A stretch of DNA of 42,543 bases from a bacterium (GTDB lineage Bacteria; Bacillota; Clostridia; Lachnospirales; Lachnospiraceae): positions 1 through 42,543 of the forward strand of contig JAMPCE010000018.1 in NCBI GenBank assembly GCA_023666335.1, given 5' to 3'. Every line of letters begins with the position of its first letter. The first letter of the stretch is position 1. Below are positions 41,853 to 42,543 of the stretch, piece after piece. The notes beneath the pieces were generated by a model. It did no database searches and was not told where the DNA came from. It saw nothing but the letters and a program-made list of their open reading frames with translations. A program made the translations under genes and the position numbers.

Positions 41853-42543
41853 ATGTTAGCAGAACTAAGGATGAAGCTTGAAGCAGACCAGCCAGATTTC
41901 GGATATTATCAATCCTCTAATATGCAGGGCGTTTTAATGGAACAATTGGAGAGTGCATATGCAGAACAATTACATGAATCCAGATTAAAACCGTATAGTC
42001 AGTATATCATAGGAGGCAGTCAGAAAGAATGGGTTGTCACCACACTGACACAGGAAGCATATCAAAAAGTGATAAGACCTTTGATGGCGGAATCTTTTCA
42101 GACCTTTCATATTGAAAAAAGAGGAATGCACGTCAATATTCAAGCAAAAGAGATAAAGACAATTGATAAAAAAGTGTTATTAGATGAATTTTATTCTGAG
42201 GAATATGACCGATATCTCCATTTGGAATTTTTGACGCCGACTGCGTTTAAAAGCAATGGACAGTATGTAATCATGCCGGATATCAGGCTTATTTTTCAAA
42301 GTTTAATGAACAAATACAGTACTGCCTCAGACGATATGGATATGTATGATGCGGAGACGTTAGAGCAGTTAATTTACAGTAGTAAGATTGTGCAATACCG
42401 GCTTAGAAGCACATCATTCCCCTTGGAAGGGGTGAAGATTCCAGCATTTAAAGGAGAACTTAGTATTAAAATAACAGGATCCTCTACAATGGCAAAATAT
42501 GCAAGACTTTTGGCAAGATTTGGCGAATATTCGGGTGTGGGAA
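41853..42543 (+). CDS. cas6: CRISPR-associated endoribonuclease Cas6 (partial, 3' end outside window)
   Basis: An open frame of 230 codons running off the window. It has the RAMP-type layout of Cas6, which cuts pre-crRNA in the repeat: an N-terminal part with LHESRLKPYSQYI (candidate catalytic His near residue 42), the middle LHLEFLTPTAFKSNGQYVIMPD typical of Cas6, and FKGELSIKITG. It ends with LLARFGEYSGVG, the start of the C-terminal glycine-rich loop. AAAGGGAC lies about 11 bases before the ATG. The gene starts 35 bases after the ATPase-nuclease gene, on the same strand and of similar AT-rich composition. The CRISPR type cannot be decided from this window. Confidence 0.85.
   Translation, partial: MLAELRMKLEADQPDFGYYQSSNMQGVLMEQLESAYAEQLHESRLKPYSQYIIGGSQKEWVVTTLTQEAYQKVIRPLMAESFQTFHIEKRGMHVNIQAKEIKTIDKKVLLDEFYSEEYDRYLHLEFLTPTAFKSNGQYVIMPDIRLIFQSLMNKYSTASDDMDMYDAETLEQLIYSSKIVQYRLRSTSFPLEGVKIPAFKGELSIKITGSSTMAKYARLLARFGEYSGVG

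Overview
The window looks like a chromosomal segment of a spore-forming member of the Clostridia, most likely Lachnospiraceae. This rests on the complete spoIIIAA-AH operon, the recN-spoIVB junction, the dgt-dnaG-rpoD-trmK order, and families typical of that group (DUF4125, DUF6320, CmpB-like permease). No database search was possible; family assignments come from motifs, length and gene order.

Layout. 1-320: the 3' end of a phd-like antitoxin gene and a doc (Fic family) toxin gene that has lost about 40 N-terminal codons. 598-1930: two tRNA-Leu genes (AAG on minus, CAG on plus) flanking an AraC-type regulator fused to a GGDEF-like domain. 1971-5716: a DUF4125 protein, then a zinc-ribbon membrane protein and an HHxxxDG acyltransferase on the minus strand, divergent from a hormone-sensitive-lipase-type hydrolase. 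5768-12699: housekeeping run dgt, dnaG, rpoD, trmK, a uridine-kinase-like nucleoside kinase, and the RNase P RNA gene rnpB. 12794-20136: exported serine protease, LacX-like mutarotase, ABC transporter pair, two adjacent G3E (COG0523) GTPases (one with a very large histidine-rich tract, one carrying a YcgQ/DUF1980-like tail), a CmpB-like membrane protein and a PHP phosphoesterase. 20280-25394: spoIIIAA-AH behind a possible sigma-E promoter. 25441-29628: deoB behind a leader with three consecutive perfect hairpins, prfC, and an exported transglutaminase-like protein. 29733-38673: Asp23 protein, nusB, xseA, xseB, ispA, dxs, tlyA, nadK, argR, recN, closely packed. 38785-40125: spoIVB.

After spoIVB, where Clostridia and Bacilli usually carry spo0A, the sequence becomes visibly AT-richer and changes character: a P-loop ATPase with a C-terminal PD-(D/E)XK nuclease domain, followed 35 bases later by a partial gene that I read as CRISPR endoribonuclease Cas6, cut by the window edge. 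This is the near end of a CRISPR-Cas or defence locus whose effector genes and arrays lie outside the window; it is the most promising lead for an undescribed system.

Functional links: DNA replication, transcription and tRNA genes form one block; isoprenoid precursor synthesis (dxs, ispA), exonuclease VII, NAD kinase, arginine regulator and recombination protein form the second; the spoIIIA channel and the SpoIVB protease both serve engulfment-stage and late forespore to mother-cell signalling. Many start codons were reassigned here by Shine-Dalgarno position, including several GTG and TTG starts.
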